Below, one piece after another: positions 40,154 through 49,752 of a stretch of 64,000 nucleotides of DNA (positions are counted from its first letter, which is position 1; every line of letters starts with the position of its first letter). Source of the stretch: an uncultured Bacteroidales bacterium (GTDB lineage Bacteria; Bacteroidota; Bacteroidia; Bacteroidales; FEN-979); assembly GCA_903887775.1 (NCBI GenBank), contig CAISRB010000012.1, forward strand, positions 1-64,000, read 5' to 3'. The position numbers and the translations under genes were made by a program. The notes under the pieces are model-generated. The model did no database searches, was not told the DNA's origin, and saw only the letters and a list, made by a program, of their open reading frames with translations.

Positions 40154-41572
40154 CTAGAGAAGGACATCCTTTATCCTTGCTGTCTCCTGGTATTCAATAT
40201 CGGTATTGATCTCCCAAAGATCGGTATCCAGTCCCTTCGTAATTTTATCGGCCGCCAGGATGCCCATTAAAATGGAGTGATCCTGGTTATTGTACTTGAA
40301 GGCCCCGTAACGCCCGATGGGGATCAGGTTCTCCACTGTATCAAGCCAGTTCTCCACCTTCTTCAGGTTCACCTGGTATCCTGTTTCGTACACAGGGTAA
40401 CAGCTCGGAACCCGAAGGATAAAAGCATTCAGTATTTTCAGGTTTTCCGGGACCAGTTTGAGGAAGCGTATCTCTTTTTTAGCCAGTTCCGCAATGTTTT
40501 CATCCTTGTCTTTCCAAATGGGATCATTGTCGAATGCCCAGAATTCCATGCAAAGGATCGTGGTTTTTTTATCCCGGTACAACTCTTTGCTCCAGTTCCG
40601 GAAATTTGTGATGCGCCCGTGCTTCACCTCAGGCGAATGCACGTAGATCCAATTATCGCTGAATAATTCCATGGAATCCACTTCAAGATAGGCCAGGATC
40701 GTATTGCGGAAATAGAGTTGTTCCGAAGCATAGATTACATCCTTTGGTACATTCTGCAATCCTTTGACCATTAAAGTCAATGGCATGGTCGATACCACAT
40801 GCTCAGCCGTTTTTATGGTTCCGTCTTTCAGTTCAATTCCCGTGACTTTTCCCGTAGCATCCTGCATTACGCTTTTCACGGGCATTTGAAGATGCACTTT
40901 CCCGCCATGTGCTGTAATGAAATCGGCAGCGCGTTCATACAGGGTACCTGTACCATTATTCGGATAGGCAAACTGGTCAAGCAGGGTTTTATGTTTGTTC
41001 CCGGTGTTCCCGACAATGGCATGGATAACGGCTTCCCAGAGTGACAGCGATTTTATCCGTTGTGCCGCCCAGTCGGCGTCGATCTTGGAGCAGGGAATAC
41101 CCCATAATTTCTCAGAGTAATGTTTAAAAAAGATCTCAAAAAGTTTGCGTCCAAACCTGTTCGAAACCCATTCTTCAAAGGTTGCCGGGTTTTTAAATGA
41201 AAATATTTTGACCCTCAGGTATTCCCACAGGATCTGGCCAATTGTGATCACCGGAAGGTTTTTCAGAACATTGAAGAGTTTGATTGGATAATTAAAAAAC
41301 CTGTTGAGGTAATAAATCCGCGTGAGCCGGTTCACCAGTGTATAATCATCCTTGACCATGGTAATGAAAAATTCATTTATATGTTTTTCCTTGGAGAAAA
41401 AGCGGTGAGGTCCCATATCAACCCGCTGCCCCCAGAGGTCAAAACTACGCGCCATTCCTCCAATATAGCTCGATGCTTCGTAAATATCAACCTCAACCCC
41501 TGCTTTTACCAGTTCGTAACCGCAGCTTAACCCGGCCGGACCCGCTCCAATAATGATAATTTGCTTTTTCAA
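40154..41572 (-). CDS. FAD-dependent oxidoreductase, UDP-galactopyranose mutase/amine oxidase-like
   Basis: This 472-residue flavoprotein has IIIIGAGPAGLSCGYELVKA and a VEVDIYEASSYIGGMARSF segment at the N-terminus (FAD dinucleotide fold). GQRVDMGPHRFFSKEKHINE and a C-terminal LIPIGRYGAFKYNNQDHS follow. This set is seen in NAD(P)/FAD-dependent proteins often annotated as protoporphyrinogen oxidase or UDP-galactopyranose mutase-like, common in glycan loci. It could form a furanose sugar donor. The start is a TTG, because no ATG lies near the nucleotide-fold start. It stands apart from its neighbours by about 240 and 270 bp. Confidence 0.75.
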   Translation of the reverse strand: MKKQIIIIGAGPAGLSCGYELVKAGVEVDIYEASSYIGGMARSFDLWGQRVDMGPHRFFSKEKHINEFFITMVKDDYTLVNRLTRIYYLNRFFNYPIKLFNVLKNLPVITIGQILWEYLRVKIFSFKNPATFEEWVSNRFGRKLFEIFFKHYSEKLWGIPCSKIDADWAAQRIKSLSLWEAVIHAIVGNTGNKHKTLLDQFAYPNNGTGTLYERAADFITAHGGKVHLQMPVKSVMQDATGKVTGIELKDGTIKTAEHVVSTMPLTLMVKGLQNVPKDVIYASEQLYFRNTILAYLEVDSMELFSDNWIYVHSPEVKHGRITNFRNWSKELYRDKKTTILCMEFWAFDNDPIWKDKDENIAELAKKEIRFLKLVPENLKILNAFILRVPSCYPVYETGYQVNLKKVENWLDTVENLIPIGRYGAFKYNNQDHSILMGILAADKITKGLDTDLWEINTDIEYQETARIKDVLL

Positions 41573-41658
41573 TTTATGAATAAAATTTTACAACCTCAGG
41601 GAGAGAGGGACTAATCAATTTTAAATTTTTAAACATCATTAGTAATTGTCGGGGCTCT

Positions 41659-41844
41659 TTATAATTCTGGTTTATTACTGTTGGGTAATCCAGATATTTC
41701 TGTTAATTCATTACCTATCCAGAAATACACCGTACCGAATGAGTCATGTTCAAGTCCGTTTGGATTATTAATAGATTCTATACGCATGTCTTTGAGTTTA
41801 GCCCATGGGACATTTAAATGCACTTTGGGGACCGGTTCTAATCT
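41659..41844 (-). pseudogene. In-frame continuation of the GT-C gene after its TGA stop
   Basis: After the TGA at 41847-41845 the same frame remains open for 61 codons up to TAA at 41661-41659. The text looks like real protein: RLEPVPKVHLNVPWAKLKDM, then a HDSFGTVYFWIGNELTEISG segment. I take it as the original C-terminal domain of the membrane protein encoded upstream, cut off by a nonsense change (CGA to TGA would be enough). Confidence 0.7.
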
Positions 41845-43341
41845 TCAGTAAATTACATTTAACCCTATGTGAAAAAAATGTTCGATTTTGTGATATAATT
41901 GAGGATTCAAGTTTCTGAAACTATCGAAGTACCCCGACATACTGATAGAAATCGAAATAAAAATTGTAAATAATGCAGGAATATAAAAACTCAATCTTCT
42001 TATTTGTGGTCCAGGACCCAATTGACTAAAAATCATTGGTTGGACAGAAAAAAACAGAGAAAGAGTTGCCAATAACAGTAAAGGTGAAAAATCGACAATG
42101 TAACGCATTGTTGGTCCCACCACACTAGAAACCACGACAAGTGATAACATGCTTCCCGAAAATATGAATAAGGCTATCATTAGAAAGGAAGGGGATATTC
42201 TCCATATTGAACGTAGACAAAACAAAGGAGGGATTAAAAGCCAATAGACGGGTAAACTTAAAAGTCCAATTGTTTGTTCATAGTAATAAAAAAAAGGTAT
42301 GCTTATCGGCGCAATAGGTCTGACCACATGAAAGAATGGGAATCTAAGATCAAAGGGAATGGTTTGAAAAATGTAGTGGTATAATCCAAGAGGAATATAT
42401 ATAGGGGCCATGATATCAATACGATGATAATTTACCCCTGCAAGTTGGTAAGATATTCCAAACTCAAAAATAGATCCGAATCTAGCATAATTGTACCAAC
42501 CCATAACAGCACCTATCAGGATGACCGGAGTTAATAAAAATAACGCGTCCCTCATCATCGACAAGTTCTTTTCTCGAAAAAGATAATAACGGACGAAAAA
42601 AAACGCCATTATAAGTAATCCACATGTGGGTATTTGGCTTGGTCTTGATGAGAAACATAGACCTATCAGGATTCCTGCAGAGAAAATTTGAATCCAACGA
42701 CTTCTTGACCTTCGATTTGTCATGCTAATGACCAGGAAATATGTTCCGATCATCATAAAACAATATCCAGCAGAGATGCATAGTTCATAAACGGCTGGCC
42801 TGCGAAGAAGAAATGGCACCGTTGTTGCCACTGCTAATAACAGAGCTGAAAACAACAAAATCGGTAAAGATGTTTGCACCAATCCTATTCGTAAAATCCT
42901 GATAAGAATCAAATAACTAAAAACGACACCAATAAAACAAAAGATTGCGGTAAGTAATATCTCCGAAATAAAATATCCGAAAATCAATTTCATTGGGGCG
43001 ATAAAAAGTAAAGCAACTGTTGGAGTGAAATACAAAAAATATTTCCCATGATACAGTGATGCATCATGCAGTCTGTAGGCTTCATTTGCAACAGGATCAT
43101 ACGGATCCTCAAGAGCCAATAGCTTTGGGTTTGGATCAATCCTCAGGTTCAATTGACCATGAAGAAATGCATCCGCCATGTAACTATGATAACTATTGGC
43201 CTCCTTGGAAAACCTAAAAACAAATGGTTTTTCGTTTGAAGAAGCTGTCCAAAGATAAAAAACAAATATCAGGGAAAAAACTGAAGTAAATAACATAATG
43301 TTAAGTCTTTTCCTGAGAGTGGGACTGATATATCCTCCCAT
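41845..43341 (-). CDS. Membrane protein, probable GT-C glycosyltransferase, ended by an in-frame TGA
   Basis: This protein of about 498 residues has about eleven membrane helices. The first periplasmic loop is acidic (RIDPNPKLLALEDPYDP), as in GT-C enzymes that use lipid-linked sugars. YGKYFLYFTPTVALLF-like and RRPAVYELCISAGYCF segments follow. The coding frame continues after the stop for 61 codons (see 41659-41844), so the natural protein was probably about 560 residues. Its neighbours are an ALG5-like transferase and two SMR flippase subunits, the usual partners of a GtrC-type enzyme. The start is uncertain: ATG at 43341 or TTG at 43377. Confidence 0.65.
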   Translation of the reverse strand: MGGYISPTLRKRLNIMLFTSVFSLIFVFYLWTASSNEKPFVFRFSKEANSYHSYMADAFLHGQLNLRIDPNPKLLALEDPYDPVANEAYRLHDASLYHGKYFLYFTPTVALLFIAPMKLIFGYFISEILLTAIFCFIGVVFSYLILIRILRIGLVQTSLPILLFSALLLAVATTVPFLLRRPAVYELCISAGYCFMMIGTYFLVISMTNRRSRSRWIQIFSAGILIGLCFSSRPSQIPTCGLLIMAFFFVRYYLFREKNLSMMRDALFLLTPVILIGAVMGWYNYARFGSIFEFGISYQLAGVNYHRIDIMAPIYIPLGLYHYIFQTIPFDLRFPFFHVVRPIAPISIPFFYYYEQTIGLLSLPVYWLLIPPLFCLRSIWRISPSFLMIALFIFSGSMLSLVVVSSVVGPTMRYIVDFSPLLLLATLSLFFSVQPMIFSQLGPGPQIRRLSFYIPALFTIFISISISMSGYFDSFRNLNPQLYHKIEHFFHIGLNVIY

Positions 43342-43430
43342 TCCTATGAAATTTATATTTTTAGATTTTAAACTCAATTTGAAATGTCTTGAATTTTGAA
43401 TATTTTTACCTTAAGAGAGAAAATATAGGC

Positions 43431-44318
43431 TCAATTTGTTTTTCTCAAAACCGCAGTAAGGCGTATCCCAAAAGGAAACGTAACCTTTCCTCTTAGAATA
43501 TTTTCGGTCGACATAGCTAATTCTAAAACTCTACTACTCGCAGTCTTTTTAATTTCTTTCCGGACCATTTTCTCAAACTTAAAAGACTTGTTGCCCTTTA
43601 CACCAAATCGAATTCTATTTATTTTTTTAGCCACAAAGAATGGCAGGTACGGAATAAAACCAAGGAAATCAGTTTTGTCGATCTGCAAACCCGATTCAAT
43701 AATCTTTGTCAACAAATTCCGTTTACTGTAACGCCTGAAATGCTTTAGGTAAATATCATAATAGTCGTACAAACCTGGACCATAAGGTACTTCTAAAATT
43801 AAAATTCCTCCCGGTTTTAATAATAATGCTATTTTTTTAAGCGCGGTCAAATCATCCTCTATATGCTCGAGAACGTTTAAAGCGACAACCGCATCGAATT
43901 GACTCTCCTTCAAGGGACACTGCAGTATATCAAATTGAAGGAGAGGGATATTCAACAATGATTTTCCTAAACGTTCTAGTGGTTTTAAAACAACATCGGC
44001 ACCAACAATCTCGGATTTGGGAAATGCTTTTCTAATATCTTGAAGCAAGTAACCCGAAGAACACCCAATCTCAAGTATCGATCCATCTGACGGGAAACCA
44101 TGATATTGCAATTCTTCGATTGCTCTATTTCTCGAGGCTATATCAATAGGGTGTTGCCCATTCCCGGCTTCGACCTCATGAAAAGCAGTCAAATCATCAT
44201 CCCATCCAATCAAATTAGATGAATATTTCAGGACACGAACTTTTCTTTTATCTAAATGGAAACAATTACCATCCCAAATTGGTTTCTCTCCTGAAGGGAT
44301 TAGCGGATAATCAATCAT
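43431..44318 (-). CDS. Class I SAM-dependent methyltransferase
   Basis: This 295-residue protein has GSILEIGCSSGYLLQDIRKA (motif I), SEIVGADVVLKPLERL and FDAVVALNVLEHIEDDLTAL (motif of Methyltransf_11/23), then LKPGGILILEVPYG. The C-terminal half is basic (KKINRIRFGVKGNKSFKFEK), perhaps for membrane contact. It probably methylates a sugar or lipid-linked sugar made by the adjacent GT2. The ATG at 44318 is chosen over a TTG just upstream. Confidence 0.8.
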   Translation of the reverse strand: MIDYPLIPSGEKPIWDGNCFHLDKRKVRVLKYSSNLIGWDDDLTAFHEVEAGNGQHPIDIASRNRAIEELQYHGFPSDGSILEIGCSSGYLLQDIRKAFPKSEIVGADVVLKPLERLGKSLLNIPLLQFDILQCPLKESQFDAVVALNVLEHIEDDLTALKKIALLLKPGGILILEVPYGPGLYDYYDIYLKHFRRYSKRNLLTKIIESGLQIDKTDFLGFIPYLPFFVAKKINRIRFGVKGNKSFKFEKMVRKEIKKTASSRVLELAMSTENILRGKVTFPFGIRLTAVLRKTN

Positions 44319-44403
44319 CGACAACCATATAATATTTAAGTGTTATTGTTGGAATAAAAGAATGACGCGAAGTAGTTCAGGAATGATATTATATTCGTCC
44401 TGA

Positions 44404-45153
44404 TTAAGGGGTTTTATTATGACCACTCGTCTTATGGATTCGTAATATTTTAAACATTTTATAAAGTATATCTGTTGTCCTTTTGATACCTATCGGAAGT
44501 CGAGTTTCTCCGTCATGCTTCCATCGAATACCAATTTCACCTATTTGCATTTTAATATTGTGAGCAATATAAAGTATTTCGGCATCAAAATATGCACAGG
44601 TTAATGTTTGCATATTAAATAACTTTTCAGCCGCTGAACTTGTAAACAATTTAAATCCGCATTGAGTATCAATAAATGGTAATCCTAGAATAACTCGTTG
44701 TAACAGACCAAACACCTTTGCAAAATATTCTCTCAAAAATGGCTGATGTTGAACAATTTGCGACTGCCTTAGGCCCCTTGAGCCAATAACAATATCATAT
44801 TCATGGTCAATCATTGAAAGAAAGGTAGTTACAAACTCAATTGGAACCGCATAGTCTGCATCCATGAATAATCGAAATTTCCCTCTAGCATTCAACATTC
44901 CTTCTTTAACCGCAAACCCTTTACCTTTATTCGATGTTAGATTTATAATATGTAAATTAATATATTGTGACAAAAAGGCTTCAGCACTTTCTTTTGTTTT
45001 ATCCTTACTGCCATCATTAACAACTATTATTTCACTGACGTACGATTGCGCATTTAAAAAGACTATGGTTTTTTGCAATGTCAATGGTAACCTATTTTCT
45101 TCATTAAAGGCAGGAATGATAATGGACAAAAAAGGTTTATCACTATTTTTCAT
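44404..45153 (-). CDS. GT2 glycosyltransferase, dolichyl/undecaprenyl-phosphate sugar synthase type (ALG5-like)
   Basis: This 249-residue protein starts FLSIIIPAFNEENRLPLTLQ and has EIIVVNDGSKDKTKES, GKGFAVKEGML and FRLFMDADYAVPIEFVTTF. A DTQCGFKLF segment follows, typical of enzymes that make polyprenyl-phosphate glucose or a similar sugar. It has no membrane helix at the C-terminus. It lies directly after two SMR-type flippase genes, so it forms a GtrB-like partner of that pair. The start is the ATG at 45153, not the TTG at 45180, which is inside the flippase gene. Confidence 0.85.
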   Translation of the reverse strand: MKNSDKPFLSIIIPAFNEENRLPLTLQKTIVFLNAQSYVSEIIVVNDGSKDKTKESAEAFLSQYINLHIINLTSNKGKGFAVKEGMLNARGKFRLFMDADYAVPIEFVTTFLSMIDHEYDIVIGSRGLRQSQIVQHQPFLREYFAKVFGLLQRVILGLPFIDTQCGFKLFTSSAAEKLFNMQTLTCAYFDAEILYIAHNIKMQIGEIGIRWKHDGETRLPIGIKRTTDILYKMFKILRIHKTSGHNKTP

Positions 45154-45157
45154 CTTT

Positions 45158-45514
45158 CTATAATTTACTTCCCATTCCAATCACAATAATTCCCAGAAAA
45201 ATAAAAATTATTCCAACTACTTTAAATTTGTTTATTGTCTCTTTCAATATAAACCTGGAAATCAGTGTAACCCAGATGTAGCCGAGTGATACTAATGGGT
45301 AAAGTATAGTTAGCTCCCCATGTTTAAGTGCTAATACGAAAAAAAAAGAAGAAAGTACATATAATATAATTCCTGAAATAATTCTGAAATTAAAGATCAG
45401 AGTAATCATTGATATTTTTATATCTCTTACTCCAAGTTTTAGCATTAATGGTGCAAAAGCGCCTATTATGGAGGCAATGACGACTAGTACAACAGCTATA
45501 ACATCATTGTTCAT
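45158..45514 (-). CDS. SMR/EamA-type small membrane protein (ArnF-like flippase subunit)
   Basis: This 118-residue protein has four membrane helices. It has the segment SFFFVLALKHGELTILYPLV followed by SLGYIWVTLISRFILKE, which is the pattern of small multidrug resistance and ArnE/ArnF proteins. In lipid A and O-antigen modification such pairs flip undecaprenyl-phosphate-linked single sugars. It overlaps the second subunit upstream by 11 bp. Confidence 0.8.
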   Translation of the reverse strand: MNNDVIAVVLVVIASIIGAFAPLMLKLGVRDIKISMITLIFNFRIISGIILYVLSSFFFVLALKHGELTILYPLVSLGYIWVTLISRFILKETINKFKVVGIIFIFLGIIVIGMGSKL

Positions 45515-45884
45515 TTTTACCTCCTATTCCAATAAATGAAATACCAATAACTATTAAAAACACACCGACAAGTCTTACAAAAACAAATTTCTCAGAAGGG
45601 AACAACAAAGGTGAAAAAATTGAAACCCAAACATAAGTAAGTCCAATAAATGGATATATAAAGGAGAGTTCCGCTTTTTTTAATGCAATTGTCAGCAAAA
45701 ACAAATTTACTCCGTAGAGCAAATAACCACAAACCAAGTAGGGATTCATGAAAATTGAATACCACTCTTTGTTGCTATTTGAATAAATCGCTGCATTTTT
45801 AAAGGCAAATTGTGCAATTGTTCCTATGATTGAACACGTAATCACTAACGTGATAGCAAATGCAAGATCATTCGATTTTTTCAA
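45504..45884 (-). CDS. SMR/EamA-type small membrane protein (ArnE-like flippase subunit)
   Basis: This 126-residue protein has four membrane helices. It has ALKKAELSFIYPFIGLTYVW followed by VSIFSPLLFPSEKFVFVRLV, a parallel of the first subunit. The two paralogues probably form a heterodimer as ArnE and ArnF do. It is the first gene of the GtrABC-like set. It starts with TTG. A gap of about 150 A+T-rich bases separates it from the priming transferase gene. Confidence 0.78.
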   Translation of the reverse strand: MKKSNDLAFAITLVITCSIIGTIAQFAFKNAAIYSNSNKEWYSIFMNPYLVCGYLLYGVNLFLLTIALKKAELSFIYPFIGLTYVWVSIFSPLLFPSEKFVFVRLVGVFLIVIGISFIGIGGKNEQ

Positions 45885-46040
45885 ATTGGATATTTTAAGA
45901 ATTTGACCGTATTTCTATTAAATCAAGAAAAAATGGAGAGTAAGTGTAGAACCGAAAATGCTGAAAAATTTAAGCGATAAATATAATATCTTCCGTCTTT
46001 TTTGATTTGGTACAAAATAAATTATTGTTACCTGAAAACA

Positions 46041-47471
46041 TTATTTTCCTGTTCCTTTCAAAACTGCTACAATGGTCATAAAAATAATTTTCAAATCAAG
46101 CCAAATAGACCAATTGTCGATATATTCAAGGTCGAGTTTTACCCAATCGTCAAAATTATTTATTTTGTTTCTTCCACTGGCCTGCCATAAGCATGTGATA
46201 CCTGGTTTGATGCTCAGTTTGCGTCGGTGCCAACTTTCATATTGGTCAAGTTCATGTGGACCGGCAGGTCGTGGGCCAACAATGCTCATATCTCCTTTCA
46301 AAACACTGAAAAATTGGGGTGTTTCATCTATACTCCATTTTCGTAACCACTGGCCAAATGGTAAAATTCGCGGATCATTCGAAATTTTAAAAACAGGACC
46401 ATTCATTTCATTACTGTGCTTCAAATTCTCCTTCATCATATCGGCATCTTTTACCATGGTTCGAAATTTCCATGACTTAAAAGGCTTTTTATTCAACCCA
46501 ACCACCTTCCAGTTATAGAAAACCGGTCGGCCATCGGTAATAAGAATTCCAAGACTGGCAATGATCATGAAAGGGAAAAATAGAATTAATGCTGATATGG
46601 AGCCCAGAATATCAATTAAACGTTTTATATATCCTTGCATCTCGGATTGGCTAACTGTATTTAGGCTGATAATATTTAGACCATACAATTGGTCAATTTG
46701 AATGTTTTTAGATAGTCGACCAAAAAAATCAGATGTAATGCGCACCAGAACACCTTCTCTCTGACAGACATCTAGTATATTAGTGATATATGAAATTTCA
46801 CTAACCGCAATAGTAACAATTAATTCATCAGGGCAGTGTTGTTTAAGAATCTTTTCTATTTCATTATATGTACCCAGGACAGGAAGATTAAGCTGTTTCC
46901 CAACAAAATGCGTATTGTTCTCTACAACAATTCCAATGATATCAAAGCCCCAACTGAATTTTTTTAAAACAGTCTCAATAAATAAATTTGCCTGGATCCC
47001 AGTTCCTATTAGAATAACCTTACGTCTGTTAAATCCATTTTTTCGAATAAATTTTACAATTAATAATAACATCATTTTTTGAGAAAACAGCAATCCAAAA
47101 ACGGTTAAAAATTCAAGAATTAGATAGGTGCGTTGTATAATAACATGTGTGACCATATAAAGTGCAAACGCTGCTATAAACAACCAAAGTAATGTTGCTT
47201 TGAAAACTATCCAAAATTCGTTCCTATATGAGGTGAAACGCTGTAAACTATAAGCTCCTAAATAATTTAAAATCCAGATGAATAGTAAGGCAAAAGCTGG
47301 CAATAGCAAATACCAGTCGAAATCATAATACAGAGGAGGAGAAACAGATTGCCAATGAATAAAAGTAAATGCTAGTTTCCACAATTCAAAAGAAATGTAG
47401 AAACTTAGAATTACACAAAGAAAATCTGCTAACTGTGCAATTCGCTTATGATAATAAGGGCGCCAGATCAT
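46041..47471 (-). CDS. Polyprenyl glycosylphosphotransferase (WbaP/WcaJ-type priming enzyme 1)
   Basis: This 476-residue protein has five membrane helices at the N-terminus, a CoA-binding-like middle (VILIGTGIQANLFIET), and the catalytic sugar transferase domain in the last 190 residues. That domain has WKFRTMVKDADMM, WSIDETPQFFSVLKGDMSIV, GPRPAGPHEL and KPGITCLWQASGRN. It puts the first sugar phosphate on undecaprenyl phosphate. It is one of two such enzymes in the locus. It is complete. Confidence 0.9.
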   Translation of the reverse strand: MIWRPYYHKRIAQLADFLCVILSFYISFELWKLAFTFIHWQSVSPPLYYDFDWYLLLPAFALLFIWILNYLGAYSLQRFTSYRNEFWIVFKATLLWLFIAAFALYMVTHVIIQRTYLILEFLTVFGLLFSQKMMLLLIVKFIRKNGFNRRKVILIGTGIQANLFIETVLKKFSWGFDIIGIVVENNTHFVGKQLNLPVLGTYNEIEKILKQHCPDELIVTIAVSEISYITNILDVCQREGVLVRITSDFFGRLSKNIQIDQLYGLNIISLNTVSQSEMQGYIKRLIDILGSISALILFFPFMIIASLGILITDGRPVFYNWKVVGLNKKPFKSWKFRTMVKDADMMKENLKHSNEMNGPVFKISNDPRILPFGQWLRKWSIDETPQFFSVLKGDMSIVGPRPAGPHELDQYESWHRRKLSIKPGITCLWQASGRNKINNFDDWVKLDLEYIDNWSIWLDLKIIFMTIVAVLKGTGK

Positions 47472-47551
47472 AATAATGAACAGAAAACAGATTCAATTAC
47501 ACTGAAGTAAATTATTGAATAAAATTTCATTAAATATCCTTTTTACGTATA

Positions 47552-48526
47552 TTATTTGGTAATAACTTGATTCGAAATCCAATGATAAGTCTTTTCTAAG
47601 CCAATTTTCAAGGGTTGTGAAGGTCTCCAGCCAAGTTCCTTTGATATGAGGTTATTATCGGAATTTCTTCCTCTAACGCCTAGAGGGCCGTCTATATGCT
47701 TAATTACTAATTTTTTCCCGGCTATTTCCATTGCATATTCCGCTAACTGATTAATAGTTACCATTTCATCAGAACCTATATTGACGGGGCCAAAAAAAGT
47801 ATCGGAATCCATTAACCTTTTAATACCTTCCAAACATTCTTCAATATAAAGAAACGAGCGAGTTTGCTTTCCATCTCCCCAAATTTCAATTTCGTCTTTG
47901 CCATCATTTATTGCTTCTGCCACTTTACGGCACATAGCCGCAGGCGCTTTCTCTTTACCTCCTGTCCAGGTTCCAAAAGGTCCGAATATGTTGTGAAATC
48001 TAGCTACTCTTACATTTAAATCATAATTTCTTTTAAATGCAAAATACAACCTTTCACTAAACAATTTTTCCCAACCATATTCACTATCCGGAGCTGCCGG
48101 ATATGCGGACTCTTCTGATAATTTTGGATTATCCGGATCCATCTGATTGTATTCCGGATACATGCACGCAGAAGATGAATAAAATATTTTTTTTACCCCA
48201 ACAACTATAGATTGATGAGCTACATTTAGATTAATAGTTGCCGAATTGTGCATTACATCCGCATCATGGTTACCTGTAAATATATATCCAGCGCCACCCA
48301 TATCCGCGGCTAACTGATATACCTCATCAAAAGGCTGATCTAATACTTTTTGAACTATTATTGGATCTCTAAGATCTCCAATAATAAAGTCATCGACCAA
48401 TAGCCCTTGATGCTCATTATGTTTTAGATCTACTCCCCTTACCCAATAATTTTCTCTTTTCAATCTGTTTGCTAAATGGCCACCGATAAAACCACCAGCA
48501 CCGCATACTAAAGCTGTTTTTTTCAT
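47552..48526 (-). CDS. GDP-mannose 3,5-epimerase-like NAD-dependent epimerase
   Basis: This 324-residue extended SDR has ALVCGAGGFIGGHLANRL, YQLAADMGGAGYIF, FYSSSACMYPEYNQ, DSEYGWEKLFSERLYF (Tyr/Lys) and RFHNIFGPFGTWTGGKEKAP. The last two are almost the same as in plant GDP-mannose 3,5-epimerase. The enzyme makes GDP-L-galactose or GDP-L-gulose from GDP-mannose. It fits the GDP-mannose theme shared with gmd and fcl. A related bacterial substrate is possible. Confidence 0.88.
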   Translation of the reverse strand: MKKTALVCGAGGFIGGHLANRLKRENYWVRGVDLKHNEHQGLLVDDFIIGDLRDPIIVQKVLDQPFDEVYQLAADMGGAGYIFTGNHDADVMHNSATINLNVAHQSIVVGVKKIFYSSSACMYPEYNQMDPDNPKLSEESAYPAAPDSEYGWEKLFSERLYFAFKRNYDLNVRVARFHNIFGPFGTWTGGKEKAPAAMCRKVAEAINDGKDEIEIWGDGKQTRSFLYIEECLEGIKRLMDSDTFFGPVNIGSDEMVTINQLAEYAMEIAGKKLVIKHIDGPLGVRGRNSDNNLISKELGWRPSQPLKIGLEKTYHWISNQVITK

Positions 48527-48539
48527 AAATTTAATCTCC

Positions 48540-49697
48540 TTAACTTTTTAATGTATTATAAAACAATTCTAATTTTATAGTTAATTTCTCCCACGATAAT
48601 TCTTCCTCGGCAATACCTCTGGCCGAAATTTCACATTCTTTGATATCAGTAATTAAAAATGAGTTATAAATAGTATTTGCATAAGAAACCGGATCATCAA
48701 CTGACAAAAAACCTGCCTTTGAATTATGAAACAAATTCGAGATATCACCAACCTTGGTAGCAATTACAGGTTTGCCAGCTGAAAGATAATCACAGGCCTT
48801 TGAAGGCCATCGACCTCTATTAGCTATTGTGTCCTTGAGAGGTAATAGCATAAAATCACAAACAGCTATATAATCAATCATCTTCTCAAAATCAAGTTTT
48901 CCTGTCTTGATAATAGATTTGTCTAAAATCAGATCTGCCGGAAAAGAAGCTTTGCAATTACCAATGATTAATAATTGTAATTCAGGTAATAATTGTTTTA
49001 CGATCCGAAATGAAGAAATTAACAAATCAGCATCATTTTGAAATATAGTCCCTAAATATCCAACCACTTTCCCATCAGGAGGAAAGGACATTTTTTTTCT
49101 TGCTTCAATTTTATCTTTTGGCTTTATTTGAACTGTATCCGCACCATGAGGGATCCGAATAATAGGCTTTGTAATACCCAAGGCTAAACACCTTTCATGT
49201 AAAGCCTCACTGAGCACTACATGTCCATCAGCATATTTTCTAAATTTTTCTTCAAAAAATGTCTCCACTGGTTCAAATATCTTTTCGATAAATGAATTAG
49301 ATCTTTCCGAGATTGTGCCTCCTCTTCCCCACCAATCCCCCCAATCCATAATTATTTTGCCTCCGTTTTTTTTCTTAAGGAATAATCCAGGGATAACAAC
49401 ATTTGGCCTTGTATCAACACAATGAATTATATCGTATTTTATCTTTCTTAAATACATTATACGGGCGATGGTATCATATGGATCCCACCCCGTTCGAAAT
49501 TTTCCAGTAAGCAGATCAGGACTTTTAATAATTTGTATCCCATCTTTACTCGTTTCCGAAAAAAAAGTCCTATTGCTTTCAGAAATTGTAATGATTGTTA
49601 CTTTATGGCCCGCTTTAACAAGATATCTGCCCCAGTGATACGCTCTAAAAAATCCACCGGTCCATGCAATATTATGGTTTAAAAAAAGTATATTCAT
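48540..49697 (-). CDS. Family 4 glycosyltransferase
   Basis: This 385-residue GT-B enzyme begins FLNHNIAWTGGFFRAYHWGR. It has VVLSEALHERCLALGI, VGYLGTIFQNDADLLISSFR and MLLPLKDTIANRGRWPSKACDYLSAG at the donor site (loop rather than the E-x7-E of some GT4). It probably adds a sugar to the lipid-linked repeat. It is separated from the next genes by 12-55 bp in the operon. Confidence 0.83.
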   Translation of the reverse strand: MNILFLNHNIAWTGGFFRAYHWGRYLVKAGHKVTIITISESNRTFFSETSKDGIQIIKSPDLLTGKFRTGWDPYDTIARIMYLRKIKYDIIHCVDTRPNVVIPGLFLKKKNGGKIIMDWGDWWGRGGTISERSNSFIEKIFEPVETFFEEKFRKYADGHVVLSEALHERCLALGITKPIIRIPHGADTVQIKPKDKIEARKKMSFPPDGKVVGYLGTIFQNDADLLISSFRIVKQLLPELQLLIIGNCKASFPADLILDKSIIKTGKLDFEKMIDYIAVCDFMLLPLKDTIANRGRWPSKACDYLSAGKPVIATKVGDISNLFHNSKAGFLSVDDPVSYANTIYNSFLITDIKECEISARGIAEEELSWEKLTIKLELFYNTLKS

Positions 49698-49752
49698 GAA
49701 AATTGGGAATGATAAATAATTTGAACCAAATCAGGAAATATTTAAGAAGCAA

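Noticed and set aside
40277-40666. Plus-strand 129-codon open frame
   Set aside because: It lies wholly inside the flavoprotein gene and its translation has no family-like pattern.
41845-41847. TGA as a selenocysteine or recoded codon
   Set aside because: Other genes here use TGA as a normal stop (for example hicB) and no selenocysteine-type hairpin is evident after it.
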